Assembly (NCBI RefSeq): GCF_015169395.1
Contig: NZ_CP063458.1
Span: forward strand, 3,534,001 to 3,598,000
Source of the DNA: Humisphaera borealis
GTDB lineage: Bacteria > Planctomycetota > Phycisphaerae > Tepidisphaerales > Tepidisphaeraceae
Direction of reading: 5' to 3'
Length of the DNA stretch: 64,000 nucleotides
Part shown: positions 53,284 through 61,369 of the stretch, piece by piece
Position numbering within the stretch: position 1 is the first letter of the stretch
Layout: every line of letters begins with the position of its first letter
Position numbers and translations under genes: made by a program
Notes under the pieces: generated by a model
Databases searched by the model: none
Seen by the model: the letters and a program-made list of their open reading frames with translations, nothing else
Told to the model about the DNA's origin: nothing

Positions 53284-54337
53284 TACCCTGCGCATAGGCG
53301 TCATCGGGGCCGGCGGGATCGCGGCCAAAATGCACTTCCCGGAACTGGCCGACCTCCGCGACCGCGCGAAGGTCACGCTCATTTCCGGTCGCAACGAGAA
53401 ACGCCTGGCGATCATCAAGGATCGCTTTGACATCCCCCGACATACGACCCGCTACGAAGACGTGATCGCCGACGACAGCATCGACGCCGTCATCGTCGCC
53501 ACGCCACACCCGCAGCACGTGAAGTGGGGCATCGCGGCGCTGGAAGCGGGCAAGCACGTTTACATGCAGAAGCCGCTGTCCGGCGAGATGGCCGAGGCCG
53601 ATGCCTTCGTCGCCGCGTGCGACCGACACCCCGATCGCATCGTCTACTGCCTGCCGCACTTCGACGACACGGTGTTGTCGGTTCGGGCGGCGCTCCGCCG
53701 TGGCGATCTGGGCAAGCCGACGGGCATGCGGGCCCGCACCAGCCATGGCGGCCCGGAAGTGTATTACCGCGAAGTCGCCACGTTCTTCGGCGAGCCCGAA
53801 TCGACCGACCTCTGGTTCTTCGACGAGAAAAAGGCCGGCGTGGGCGCGCTGTTCGACATGGGCGTCTACGCGACGAGCTACACGATCGCGATCCTGGGCA
53901 CGATCAAACGCGTGACGGCCGTCACCGCGACGATCGACAAGCCGACCACGCTGGAAGACACCGCCACGCTCATTCTGCAGGCCGAGAATGGCGCCCTGGC
54001 GACGGCCGAGACAAGCTGGTGCGATCCCGGCCGAACCTGGGCGTTCAGCGTTCATGGGAGCAAGGCAAAGGTGACTTTCGGCGCGAACGACCCGGCCAAG
54101 CTCCACACGCCGACGGCCCTGGATCGCGATAACGCCCCGATCGACATCACCGATCTGCCGATGCGGGTGCAGGTCGGCAATTCCCACCGCCACTGGCTCG
54201 ACTGCATCGCAACCGGCGTTCAGCCGCCGGTATCCAACGCCCGGACGGCAAGACACGTCACCGAGGTGTTGCTGGCGGGCCTGAAGTCCGGCAAGGAAGG
54301 CAAGCCGGTGGACGTGCGGTCGACGATGGAGGGGTAG
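53279..54337 (+). CDS. Gfo/Idh/MocA family oxidoreductase (second)
   Basis: A 352-residue NAD(P)-dependent enzyme: LRIGVIGAGGIAAKMHFPEL (Rossmann), GKHVYMQKPLSGEMAEADA (QKP variant of the EKP signature) and KKAGVGALFDMGVYATSYTIAILG for the catalytic region. The start is fixed by the Rossmann strand directly after MST. It is close to aspS (44 bp) but has a start-codon hairpin. The substrate is unknown and differs from the enzyme at 41084-42109, with which similarity is only family-level. Confidence 0.88.
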   Translation: MSTLRIGVIGAGGIAAKMHFPELADLRDRAKVTLISGRNEKRLAIIKDRFDIPRHTTRYEDVIADDSIDAVIVATPHPQHVKWGIAALEAGKHVYMQKPLSGEMAEADAFVAACDRHPDRIVYCLPHFDDTVLSVRAALRRGDLGKPTGMRARTSHGGPEVYYREVATFFGEPESTDLWFFDEKKAGVGALFDMGVYATSYTIAILGTIKRVTAVTATIDKPTTLEDTATLILQAENGALATAETSWCDPGRTWAFSVHGSKAKVTFGANDPAKLHTPTALDRDNAPIDITDLPMRVQVGNSHRHWLDCIATGVQPPVSNARTARHVTEVLLAGLKSGKEGKPVDVRSTMEG

Positions 54338-54380
54338 TCAGACGTCAGACGCGCAGCACCACGCGTCGCGGAACGCGCCA

Positions 54381-54485
54381 TCAGTGACACGGGCTTCCAG
54401 CCCGTGCGTGCGATGTCGGAGTCGGTAGACGTTCATTTTCTTGATTACAACGCATCCCGCACGGGCTGGAAGCCCGTGTCACTGA
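54381..54485. repeat. Perfect 28-bp inverted repeat, GGGCTTCCAGCCCGTG family
   Basis: Arms at 54381-54408 and 54458-54485 are complementary at all 28 positions; each arm contains its own ACGGGCTTCCAGCCCGT mini-palindrome. The 49-nt spacer is AT-rich. It occupies much of the 344-bp gap between the oxidoreductase and prfA; the rest probably holds the prfA promoter. Confidence 0.85.
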
Positions 54486-54681
54486 CGGCGCCTTTACCGA
54501 CAAGCCTTCCTCATCATCGATCAGATGACACGCGCTATCCACCTCGCTAAGATCATGCCAGCATGAAGCCCCGCACCGCCATTCACGCCCCCCATTAGCG
54601 GCCTTGCCCGCCCGCCGTTTCGCTCGCCATGTCGTGGCGTGTGCCTGTTTCGCTGTCTCCCGTTTCTCCGAGCCGATTGCC

Positions 54682-55788
54682 ATGAATGACGTCTCCGCCG
54701 AGCCCACGACCCTCTTGCGCAAGCTGCGTGAAACCGCCGACCGCTACGAGCAGATCGTCGACACCCTGAACGACCCCGCCACCTTCTCCAATTCGCAGAA
54801 GCTGGTCGCGCTCACGCGCGAGAAGGGAAGCCTGGAAGGCGTCGTCGGGCGGTATCGCGATTACCTGAAAGTGCGCGACGAAGTCGCCAGCCTGAAAGAG
54901 ATGTCCGCCGGCGGTGACGCCGAGATGGCCGAGCTCGCCGCCGCCGAACTGCCCGATGCCCAGGCGAAAGTCAGCCAGATGCTCGAAGCCCTCAAGGACG
55001 AGTTCGTCGCCGCTGAAGACAAGGCGGTCGATTCGTTCTTCCTGGAAATCCGGGCCGGCACCGGCGGCGACGAAGCGGCACTCTTCGCCGGCGACCTCTT
55101 CGAGATGTATCGCAAGTATTCCGAGCAGCACCGCTGGCGGTTTGACGTGTCGGACTTCTCGACCTCCGAGCGCGGCGGGTTCAAGGAAGTGGTCGTCAAC
55201 ATCAAGGGCAACGGCGCTTACCGCCATCTTCGTTTCGAGGCCGGCGGGCACCGCGTGCAGCGCGTCCCCGAAACCGAAACCGCCGGGCGGATCCACACCA
55301 GCCTCGCCACCGTCGCCGTCCTGCCGGAACTGCCGGATGTGAAGATCGACATCAACCCGAAGGACGTCGAAGAAGGCGGCTGTCGCGGCGGCGGGCCCGG
55401 CGGGCAGAACGTGAACAAGGTCGAAACCGGCTGGCGGCTGCTCCACAAGCCCAGCGGCCTGCAGTTCAAGATGACCGAGCACAAGAGCCAGGGGCAGAAT
55501 AAGGAACGTGCCTGGGCCCTGCTCCGCGCCACGCTGTATGAAATGGAACGCAGCAAGCAGCACCAGCACCTCACCGCCAGCCGAAAGGCGATGATGGGTT
55601 CCGGCGACCGGAGCCAGCGCATCCGCACGTACAATTTCCCCCAGAACCGCTGCACCGATCACCGCCTCGGCGGCGAAGGCGCGGGCGAGAAGAACTTCAA
55701 CCTGACGGCGGTCGTCGCCGGCGACATGGACCCGGTCATCATGGCGCTGTGGGAACTGGACAAGCAGCAGCGGTTGGAGGAGCTGTGA
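54682..55788 (+). CDS. prfA: Peptide chain release factor 1
   Basis: A 368-residue class I release factor. The GGQ motif (240-242) is in GGGPGGQNVNKVE. The stop-codon tripeptide position reads RVPETETAGRIHTS, so the PxT element is P196-E197-T198 (most RF1 have PAT or PVT). GRIHTS and the N-terminal helices identify RF1 over RF2 (which has SPF). It catalyses peptide release at UAA/UAG. ATG 54682 is chosen; the frame is open 26 codons further. It is followed by a long inverted repeat. Confidence 0.9.
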   Translation: MNDVSAEPTTLLRKLRETADRYEQIVDTLNDPATFSNSQKLVALTREKGSLEGVVGRYRDYLKVRDEVASLKEMSAGGDAEMAELAAAELPDAQAKVSQMLEALKDEFVAAEDKAVDSFFLEIRAGTGGDEAALFAGDLFEMYRKYSEQHRWRFDVSDFSTSERGGFKEVVVNIKGNGAYRHLRFEAGGHRVQRVPETETAGRIHTSLATVAVLPELPDVKIDINPKDVEEGGCRGGGPGGQNVNKVETGWRLLHKPSGLQFKMTEHKSQGQNKERAWALLRATLYEMERSKQHQHLTASRKAMMGSGDRSQRIRTYNFPQNRCTDHRLGGEGAGEKNFNLTAVVAGDMDPVIMALWELDKQQRLEEL

Positions 55789-55792
55789 TGGT

Positions 55793-55942
55793 GGGAATGA
55801 CGAATGACGAAAACTCGAATGGCGAATGAATGATCAATGACCAGGCTCGAATGCCACGAGGTGCAACTTCCTCCCCCATTTCGTTCGAGCTTGAACTTTG
55901 ATCATTCACTCGTCATTCGAGTTTTCGTCATTCGTCATTCCC
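55793..55942. repeat. AATGACGAATGACGAA-family inverted repeat after prfA
   Basis: 45-bp arms at 55793-55837 and 55898-55942 match at 43 of 45 positions. It starts 5 bp after the prfA stop. The outer arm sequence is shared with 24858-25064. Confidence 0.9.
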
Positions 55943-55991
55943 CATAGACTTCCTTGACCCGTCTCGAATCCCGTCCCATCCTTCCCTCCCT

Positions 55992-56375
55992 ATGAACCCC
56001 TTCCGCAGCGCATTCCTCGTCCTCTTCGGCGGCCTGCTGATCGTCCTGGCGGTTCGGCGGATGCGGGCTTACCGCCTGCGTGAACGCTATGCACTGGTCT
56101 TTGCCGTACTTGCGCTGCCGTTCCTCGGCCTGGCCGTCTGGCCTGACGGCCTGGCCTGGATCGCCGAACGGCTCAACATCCAATACAACACGCTCGCACT
56201 GCTGGGGGTGAGCTGCTTCCTGATGCTCGCGGTCTTCGAACTGCTCAGCATTGTCAGCGTCCAGGACCAGAAAATCACCGCTTTGTCGCAGCTTGTTGGT
56301 ATCCTGATGGAGAAGCAGAAGCTCGTGGAGAAGGAACATCGTCCGGGGGCGGATAAGAGCGAGCCGCCGGCGTAG
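55992..56375 (+). CDS. DUF2304-type small membrane protein
   Basis: A 127-residue protein with three hydrophobic segments (about 5-22, 34-53, 67-88). The RMRAYRLRERYALVFAVLALPFLGLAVWP stretch (RxxxLRERYALVW-like) and a C-terminal cytoplasmic helix (QDQKITALSQLVGILMEKQKL) match the DUF2304 family, often found beside glycosyltransferases of polyprenyl-sugar pathways. No such partner is next to it here. It begins 50 bp after a long inverted repeat. Confidence 0.75.
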   Translation: MNPFRSAFLVLFGGLLIVLAVRRMRAYRLRERYALVFAVLALPFLGLAVWPDGLAWIAERLNIQYNTLALLGVSCFLMLAVFELLSIVSVQDQKITALSQLVGILMEKQKLVEKEHRPGADKSEPPA

Positions 56376-56398
56376 CGGAAACACCAAGCGAGGGAATC

Positions 56399-57544
56399 AT
56401 GTCGTGTGCCTGGCGGAACATCGTGGCATCGCTGTTGGTGCTGGCGGGCTCGACGATCGTACTGGCCGAGCCGCTCGACCAGGCCCGCCGTCGGGCCGAT
56501 GCCGCGCGGCGGGACTACGCCGTCGCCGACAACAACCTTCGCAACATCACCGGCAACCTCACGCAGGCGCAGCGTAAGGTCGGCGATCTGGAGCGGCGCA
56601 AGAGCACGCTGCCGCGAGAGATCTCCGACGCCACCGACCGCGCCCGCAAGCTCAACACTGACGCCGACACCGCCGAGCGCAAGCTGCCGACCATCAAGGC
56701 CGATGTCAGCAAGGCCGAGGCCGAGCACACACAGCAGTTGGCGGCGGCGAACGCGTCGAAGGCGACGATGACCAAATCCGCCGCCGACGTCGACAAGGCC
56801 AAGGCCGACGCGACGGCGGCGTTTCAGGCGACGCCGGCCTGGACGGCGCTGGAGGCCGCGGTCGCCAAGGCCGAGTCGGCCGTCGCCGCCGCCAGCGAAG
56901 CCGTGCTGGCCTCGCTGGCGAACAAGCCGGACTTCAAGGCACTGGCCAATGCCGCGACCACCGCCGAGGCGAACGTCAAATCGCTCCGCGAGTCCGGCCG
57001 AACGGACAGTGTTCCGGCGGCGAGCAAGACCTGGATCGATTCAAAGAATGCCGTCGAGCAGGCCAAGACCAAGGCGCTCGACAGCGATTCGGCGACCGCC
57101 GACGCCCGCCGAAAACTCGCGGCCGCCCGGCAGGATCAGGCTGTCGCCAAGGCCAAGTTCGATGCCGACCTCGTCAAGCTCCCCGAGGTGTCGGCCGCGA
57201 TCGCCGATCTGGCGGCCAAGAAGAAGGCGTACGACGGCGACCTGGCACAGGCGGCCGCGGCCGAACGGCAGGCCAATGCCGCCCGGCAGACGCTGGCGAG
57301 CACGACGCGGTCGATCACCACGATGAAGGAGCAGGCCCGCGCCGCCGACAACGACGCCGACCTCCTTCGCCGCGAGCAGCAAGACCTGACATCGCAGGTG
57401 GCGCAGGCCGAGCGGCAACTACGAGGACTCGAGCAGGATGAACGCCAGGCCCGCACCCAGCTTTCCAATGCCCAGCGCAACCTGAACGACGCGATCGCCC
57501 GCGAACGGCAGGCGCAGATTGATGATCAGCGGAAGAAGAAATGA
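56399..57544 (+). CDS. Secreted coiled-coil protein
   Basis: A 381-residue protein with a signal peptide (MSCAWRNIVASLLVLAGSTIVLA), then almost entirely Ala/Arg/Asp/Glu-rich heptad sequence (LDQARRRADAARRDYAVADNNLRN..., QAERQLRGLEQDERQARTQLSNAQRNLN). Predicted periplasmic coiled coil, with no enzymatic motifs. It may be structural or tethering. The gap after its stop is filled by an inverted repeat and the next gene is convergent. Confidence 0.75.
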   Translation: MSCAWRNIVASLLVLAGSTIVLAEPLDQARRRADAARRDYAVADNNLRNITGNLTQAQRKVGDLERRKSTLPREISDATDRARKLNTDADTAERKLPTIKADVSKAEAEHTQQLAAANASKATMTKSAADVDKAKADATAAFQATPAWTALEAAVAKAESAVAAASEAVLASLANKPDFKALANAATTAEANVKSLRESGRTDSVPAASKTWIDSKNAVEQAKTKALDSDSATADARRKLAAARQDQAVAKAKFDADLVKLPEVSAAIADLAAKKKAYDGDLAQAAAAERQANAARQTLASTTRSITTMKEQARAADNDADLLRREQQDLTSQVAQAERQLRGLEQDERQARTQLSNAQRNLNDAIARERQAQIDDQRKKK

Positions 57545-57644
57545 GGAGGAAGGCACGAAGGCAATGAGGCACGCAGGCACGAAGGAAAGAGATGACATCC
57601 ACCGCTTCGTGCCTGCGTGCCTCAATGCCTTCGTGCCTTCCTCC
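57545..57644. repeat. 40-bp-arm inverted repeat filling a convergent gap exactly
   Basis: Arms at 57545-57584 and 57605-57644 match at 39 of 40 positions. The left arm starts on the base after the coiled-coil gene's TGA (57542-57544), and the right arm ends one base before the stop of the SDR gene (57646). GGCACGAAGGC repeats within the arms. It is the same family as 7192-7265. Confidence 0.92.
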
Positions 57645-57645
57645 G

Positions 57646-58398
57646 TCACTGCGCCAAAAAACCACCATCCACCGGCAGCGTCACCCCATGAATCATGTCC
57701 GCCGCGTCGCTGAGCAGGTACGCGACGGCATTGGCGACGTGGATCGGCTTGGCGAATCGGCCGAGCGGAATCTTGGCGAGCATCGGGCCGCTCTTCTTCG
57801 GATCGCCCCACGCCATCTCGCCCATCGGTGTGAGCGTTACCGTCGGGTTGACTGCGTTCACGCGAATCTGGTGGGGTCCGAGCTCCAGCGCCATTACCTT
57901 CGTCAGCATGTCGAGCCCGCCTTTGCTGGCGCAATAAGCCGCGTGGTCGGCCAGCGCGGCCATTGATGCCTGGCTCGACAGGTTCACCACCGCGCCCGGC
58001 GATTTGCGGGCGATCCAGTCCTTCGCGATCACCTGCGTGATGAGCATGACCGCCCGCACATTGACCGCCATCGTGCGGTCGAATGCGTCGGCGGTCGTGT
58101 CGAGGAACGACTGCGGAATGGAGATGCCGGCATTGTTCACCAGGCAGTCGATCCGGCCGGCAAGCTTTAGTGCCTGCTCCGCCGCCGAGACCGCCTGCTG
58201 CGCCTCGGCGAGATCGGCGACGATCGTCTTGCAGGGGATCTCGGCGGCGAGCGACTGAAGGTCGGCCGCCGTCCGGCTGACGGCGAAGACTTCGGCCCCG
58301 CACGCCGACAGCAGTTTGCAGATCTCCCGGCCGATCCCTTTGCCGGCACCGGTGACGAGAACTTTCTTACCTTCAAGGCGGATGTGCAGCGCGTTCAT
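57646..58398 (-). CDS. L-xylulose reductase-like SDR (DCXR family)
   Basis: A 250-residue short-chain dehydrogenase. NADP-binding motif TGAGKGIG (17-24), VNNAGI, catalytic Ser142 (NLSSQ), Tyr155 and Lys159 (YCASK). The C-terminal half reads VMALELGPHQIRVNAVNPT, then MGEMAWGDPKK and KIPLGRFAKP, extremely close to animal DCXR, which reduces L-xylulose to xylitol. The length is identical to DCXR class enzymes. It is last in a minus-strand cluster with a xylitol/sorbitol-dehydrogenase-like gene. Confidence 0.88.
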   Translation of the reverse strand: MNALHIRLEGKKVLVTGAGKGIGREICKLLSACGAEVFAVSRTAADLQSLAAEIPCKTIVADLAEAQQAVSAAEQALKLAGRIDCLVNNAGISIPQSFLDTTADAFDRTMAVNVRAVMLITQVIAKDWIARKSPGAVVNLSSQASMAALADHAAYCASKGGLDMLTKVMALELGPHQIRVNAVNPTVTLTPMGEMAWGDPKKSGPMLAKIPLGRFAKPIHVANAVAYLLSDAADMIHGVTLPVDGGFLAQ

Positions 58399-58474
58399 GG
58401 TGCAAAAATGCTAACGCGTGATCCGCGCCGGGGATAGACTCCGGGCATGACCACCGGCTGCCTCACGCCGATCC

Positions 58475-58831
58475 TTAACGAGCCCGATCTGCCGGCCGGC
58501 TCGACACCGAATGCACTTCCCATTGCCCGGGATGCTCGGTGCTGCCGCCCATGACGATATCAAACCGTTTCGTACCCCGCAGGTAGGTCCAGGTTTCGTA
58601 CCGCGAACCGGTTTGCACGGTCGGCGGAGACAGCCCCGCCGGCGTCGCCCCGGCGACGGCAAGCTTCTTCTCGTCGGGCTTGCCCAATTCCCGCTGAACG
58701 ACCGACTTCGGCGTGCCCGCTTTGACGCTGCCGATCTTGGCATCAAAGTTGGCGTCGCCGCTCCCGCTGGCGCAGCCACCGGCGAGCAGCAGCGACGACG
58801 TCAGCACAAGGGCCTTGAGGGTACGGATCAT
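58475..58831 (-). CDS. Small lipoprotein, BamE/SmpA-like fold
   Basis: A 118-residue protein with lipoprotein signal MIRTLKALVLTSSLLLAGGC. The mature part has KIGSVKAGTPKSVVQRELGKPDEKK and later YETWTYLRGTKRFDIVMG, the pattern of BamE/SmpA/OmlA-type domains (VxxGxTxxxVxxxLGxPD). An outer-membrane location is inferred. Start 58831 is chosen by the lipobox; an upstream in-frame Met (58864) would spoil the signal. It lies between sugar-oxidoreductase genes, 76-85 bp from each. Confidence 0.75.
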   Translation of the reverse strand: MIRTLKALVLTSSLLLAGGCASGSGDANFDAKIGSVKAGTPKSVVQRELGKPDEKKLAVAGATPAGLSPPTVQTGSRYETWTYLRGTKRFDIVMGGSTEHPGQWEVHSVSSRPADRAR

Positions 58832-58916
58832 CCAGAGTCCTTTCGATGTCACTCTACGAAACATCGGACGGCTGTGCGGGGAACGCGCGGAGTTATCAGA
58901 CGCAGAGGGCCCCGCA

Positions 58917-59855
58917 TCATCCGACTGCCCTATTCGCGCTCAGTTCGAGCCAGCGCAGGATGCTCGGCAGGGAACGCATGCATCCCTTATAGGCGACGAC
59001 CTCCGGTGGCCACTCGGCCACCGCGGCGGCGAGCGCGGCAACGACTTCGGGGCGATCGGCCAGGTCCGACAATGGCCGGATATGCGTGCGAATGCCGAAC
59101 AAGACCGCGCCGCTGGCCGGCAGCCGGCGCAGCGTCTGCCGTTCGACGCGCAGCCACACTTTCGTGGGCACCTCGGAGACGGGCAATTCCCCCTCGGGCC
59201 ACATCGGCGGTGCGTCGGGGCGGAACAGATTCGGGCCATCGTGAAGACTCCAGTTCACGCGCCAAACCGGACGATCGACCGTCAGGCGGTCGAGAAACTG
59301 GTCGGTTTGCAGACCGATATGCGCATCGTAGAGGGGGACGGGGCCGTGGATTGCCGACACCGACATTCCGATCTTCTCTGACACGCACCACCGCGAGGGA
59401 AAACAAACGCACCCGGCCGATAGTTTCAAACCCTGCGGCGTCTCATCGAGCACACACCAATCCTCCTGGACCAGTCTGGCCGCAAGTTCCAATGGATGCA
59501 TGCCGGACATGAGGGTTGCATCAGGCAGCGGCCATCGCTCGCCGGTAATCCGATTGACGATCTGCCCGTTTTCGGTCGCGTACCATTTCGGAAGATAGCG
59601 AATCAGATGCTGACAGAGCAGTTCAACCGCTTCGTGCGACGATGCCCAAGCTCTTTCGGTCGCCACGAAAACCGCCGACCGATGATCGGCCAGCAGCGAC
59701 CTTTTCAATGCCAGCTCGGACGGGGCCGCGCGATCGAGCTCGATCCATTCCGAGTCACGCAGCCCTTTCATGCCCAGCGTCTGGCGAAAGGTGCCGGATC
59801 GGAAGGGAAGATACTCAGGCGGATCGGGGAGATTGTCAGGCTGCGGCAGGGCCAT
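58917..59855 (-). CDS. DUF3445 haem-dependent oxidative N-demethylase-like protein
   Basis: A 312-residue protein with family blocks SRWCVSEKIGMSVSAIHGPVPLYD (FPSxWxxxEKxG...IHxPVPxY), a WRVNWSLHD segment and WLRVERQTLRRLPASGAVLFGIRTH. The family includes the haem-containing dimethylamine-type N-demethylases known from fungi and bacteria. The middle N-terminal segment LPKWYATE also fits. Usually a lone cytosolic gene, it is here in the middle of a putative pentose operon. The substrate is unknown. Confidence 0.78.
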   Translation of the reverse strand: MALPQPDNLPDPPEYLPFRSGTFRQTLGMKGLRDSEWIELDRAAPSELALKRSLLADHRSAVFVATERAWASSHEAVELLCQHLIRYLPKWYATENGQIVNRITGERWPLPDATLMSGMHPLELAARLVQEDWCVLDETPQGLKLSAGCVCFPSRWCVSEKIGMSVSAIHGPVPLYDAHIGLQTDQFLDRLTVDRPVWRVNWSLHDGPNLFRPDAPPMWPEGELPVSEVPTKVWLRVERQTLRRLPASGAVLFGIRTHIRPLSDLADRPEVVAALAAAVAEWPPEVVAYKGCMRSLPSILRWLELSANRAVG

Positions 59856-59931
59856 GATGCGAACGCAAGTCGATACCGACCCCGGCTGCGGCGGGGCCCG
59901 GGGCTCCCCGGCGTACTCGACTCCTTCGTCC

Positions 59932-60966
59932 TCAATCCAGCACGATCTGCGCCTTCACGCTCGTCGCCGGCATTTTGACGGCGAAGTCGAACGCCTTGAC
60001 CGAATCGCTGAAATCGAATGTGTCGGTGATCAATGGTTTGACGTCGATCTTGCCTGCGCCCATCAACGCCAGGGCCCTGGGGTAAACGTGGGCATAGCGG
60101 AAGACGTGCTCGACGCGGGCTTCCTTGATCTGGGCGGCGACCACGTCGTACGCGACGGGCTCGATTGGCATACCCACCATCACCACGCATCCGCCGGGCC
60201 GGAGCGTATCGAACACGCCGGCTGCGGCCTTGGGGTTGCCGCTGCACTCGAAAACAATGTCGGCACCCCAGCCTTCGGTCAGGCGGTCGACCACCGATTT
60301 TGCCGATTCTTTGGCAACATTGACCGCGGTCACCGGGCCGAGCGTCGCGGCGAGGTCGAGCTTGGGCTGCTGCACATCGGTGATAACCACCCGGCTCACA
60401 CCGCCGGCCAGAGCGGCTAGCGCCGTCACCATACCGATCGGCCCCGCGCCCATGACGACCGCGACATCGCCGGGCTTGATGATCGCTTTGCTCGCAGCGT
60501 GCATACCGACGGCGAGGGGCTCGACCATCGCGGCCTCGGCAAAGCTCACGTTGTCCGGCACCTTGAACGTGAACGCCGCCGGATGAACCACGCTCGGCCG
60601 AAGGCAGCCATGGACCGGCGGGGTGGCCCAGAATCGCACGGCGGGGTCGAGGTTGTAGATGCCCAATCGGGTGGCGCGGGAGTTGGGGTCGGGGATACCG
60701 GGTTCCATGCAGACGCGGTCGCCGGGCTTGAGGTTCGTCACCGCCGACCCGATTTCGGTGACCGTGCCGGAAGCCTCGTGGCCGAGAATCATCGGCGCAT
60801 TGACGACAAACGGCCCGATCCGGCCGTGCGTGTAGTAGTGGACGTCGGACCCGCAGATACCCACGGTATGGATACGGATCCGGACGTCATGCGGCCCCAT
60901 GGGCTCGTCAACGGGCAGCTCGCGGATCTGGATGTGGTGGGTTTTTTCAAGAACTAGTGCGTTCAT
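59932..60966 (-). CDS. Zinc-dependent polyol (xylitol/sorbitol) dehydrogenase-like MDR
   Basis: A 344-residue medium-chain dehydrogenase. Catalytic-zinc ligands C38 ([10 protein letters not shown]), H63-E64 (LGHEASG) and E149 ([10 protein letters not shown]). Rossmann motif VMGAGPIGM. The motifs [27 protein letters not shown] and FWATPPVHG are those of sorbitol/xylitol dehydrogenases. The structural-zinc lobe (about 91-110) has no Cys. ATG 60966 is used; upstream codons are repeat-derived. First gene of a four-gene minus-strand cluster ending in the DCXR-like enzyme, so xylitol to D-xylulose is the likely step. Confidence 0.88.
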   Translation of the reverse strand: MNALVLEKTHHIQIRELPVDEPMGPHDVRIRIHTVGICGSDVHYYTHGRIGPFVVNAPMILGHEASGTVTEIGSAVTNLKPGDRVCMEPGIPDPNSRATRLGIYNLDPAVRFWATPPVHGCLRPSVVHPAAFTFKVPDNVSFAEAAMVEPLAVGMHAASKAIIKPGDVAVVMGAGPIGMVTALAALAGGVSRVVITDVQQPKLDLAATLGPVTAVNVAKESAKSVVDRLTEGWGADIVFECSGNPKAAAGVFDTLRPGGCVVMVGMPIEPVAYDVVAAQIKEARVEHVFRYAHVYPRALALMGAGKIDVKPLITDTFDFSDSVKAFDFAVKMPATSVKAQIVLD

Positions 60967-61369
60967 GGCGTCCTCTTTGGAGTAGGCAGTACGCAGTAAG
61001 CAGTACGCAGGAAGCGGAGAAAGGCAAGGGTTTGCCGCGAGTACACTGTGCCCGAGGCCTCGGCTACGAGCATACGCCAATCGCTACCTGCTGCGTACTA
61101 CCTGCTGGCTGTCGCCGATCGCCTACCGCCTTCTCCCGATTCCTAATGATTTCGTGGCCGGGTCGTCATATACTCCGGGAGCTGTCGAGCGGCGCCGCGG
61201 AGGGGCGTTTCCCGCGGTTTGCGGGTGCCTCTGAGTTCTCCCGCTCCCGTCATTATTGGTGTCGAAAGTGTTCGGCGTGTGGCCCGGGCCCCCATCGGGG
61301 GTCAGGGACAGTGGTCGCGCCGCCTTGTCGTTCGATCCGTCCCGGTTCGTTTTGCGAAGGTAGAGCCCG
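60967..61369. other. 403-bp divergent gap with GCAGTACGCAG repeats
   Basis: Two direct copies of GCAGTACGCAG (60986-60996, 61000-61010) and a partly complementary segment near 61089-61107 (CTGCTGCGTACTACCTGCTG). It lies between the polyol dehydrogenase and the large secreted-protein gene; both promoters should lie here. No coding signal is seen. Confidence 0.5.
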
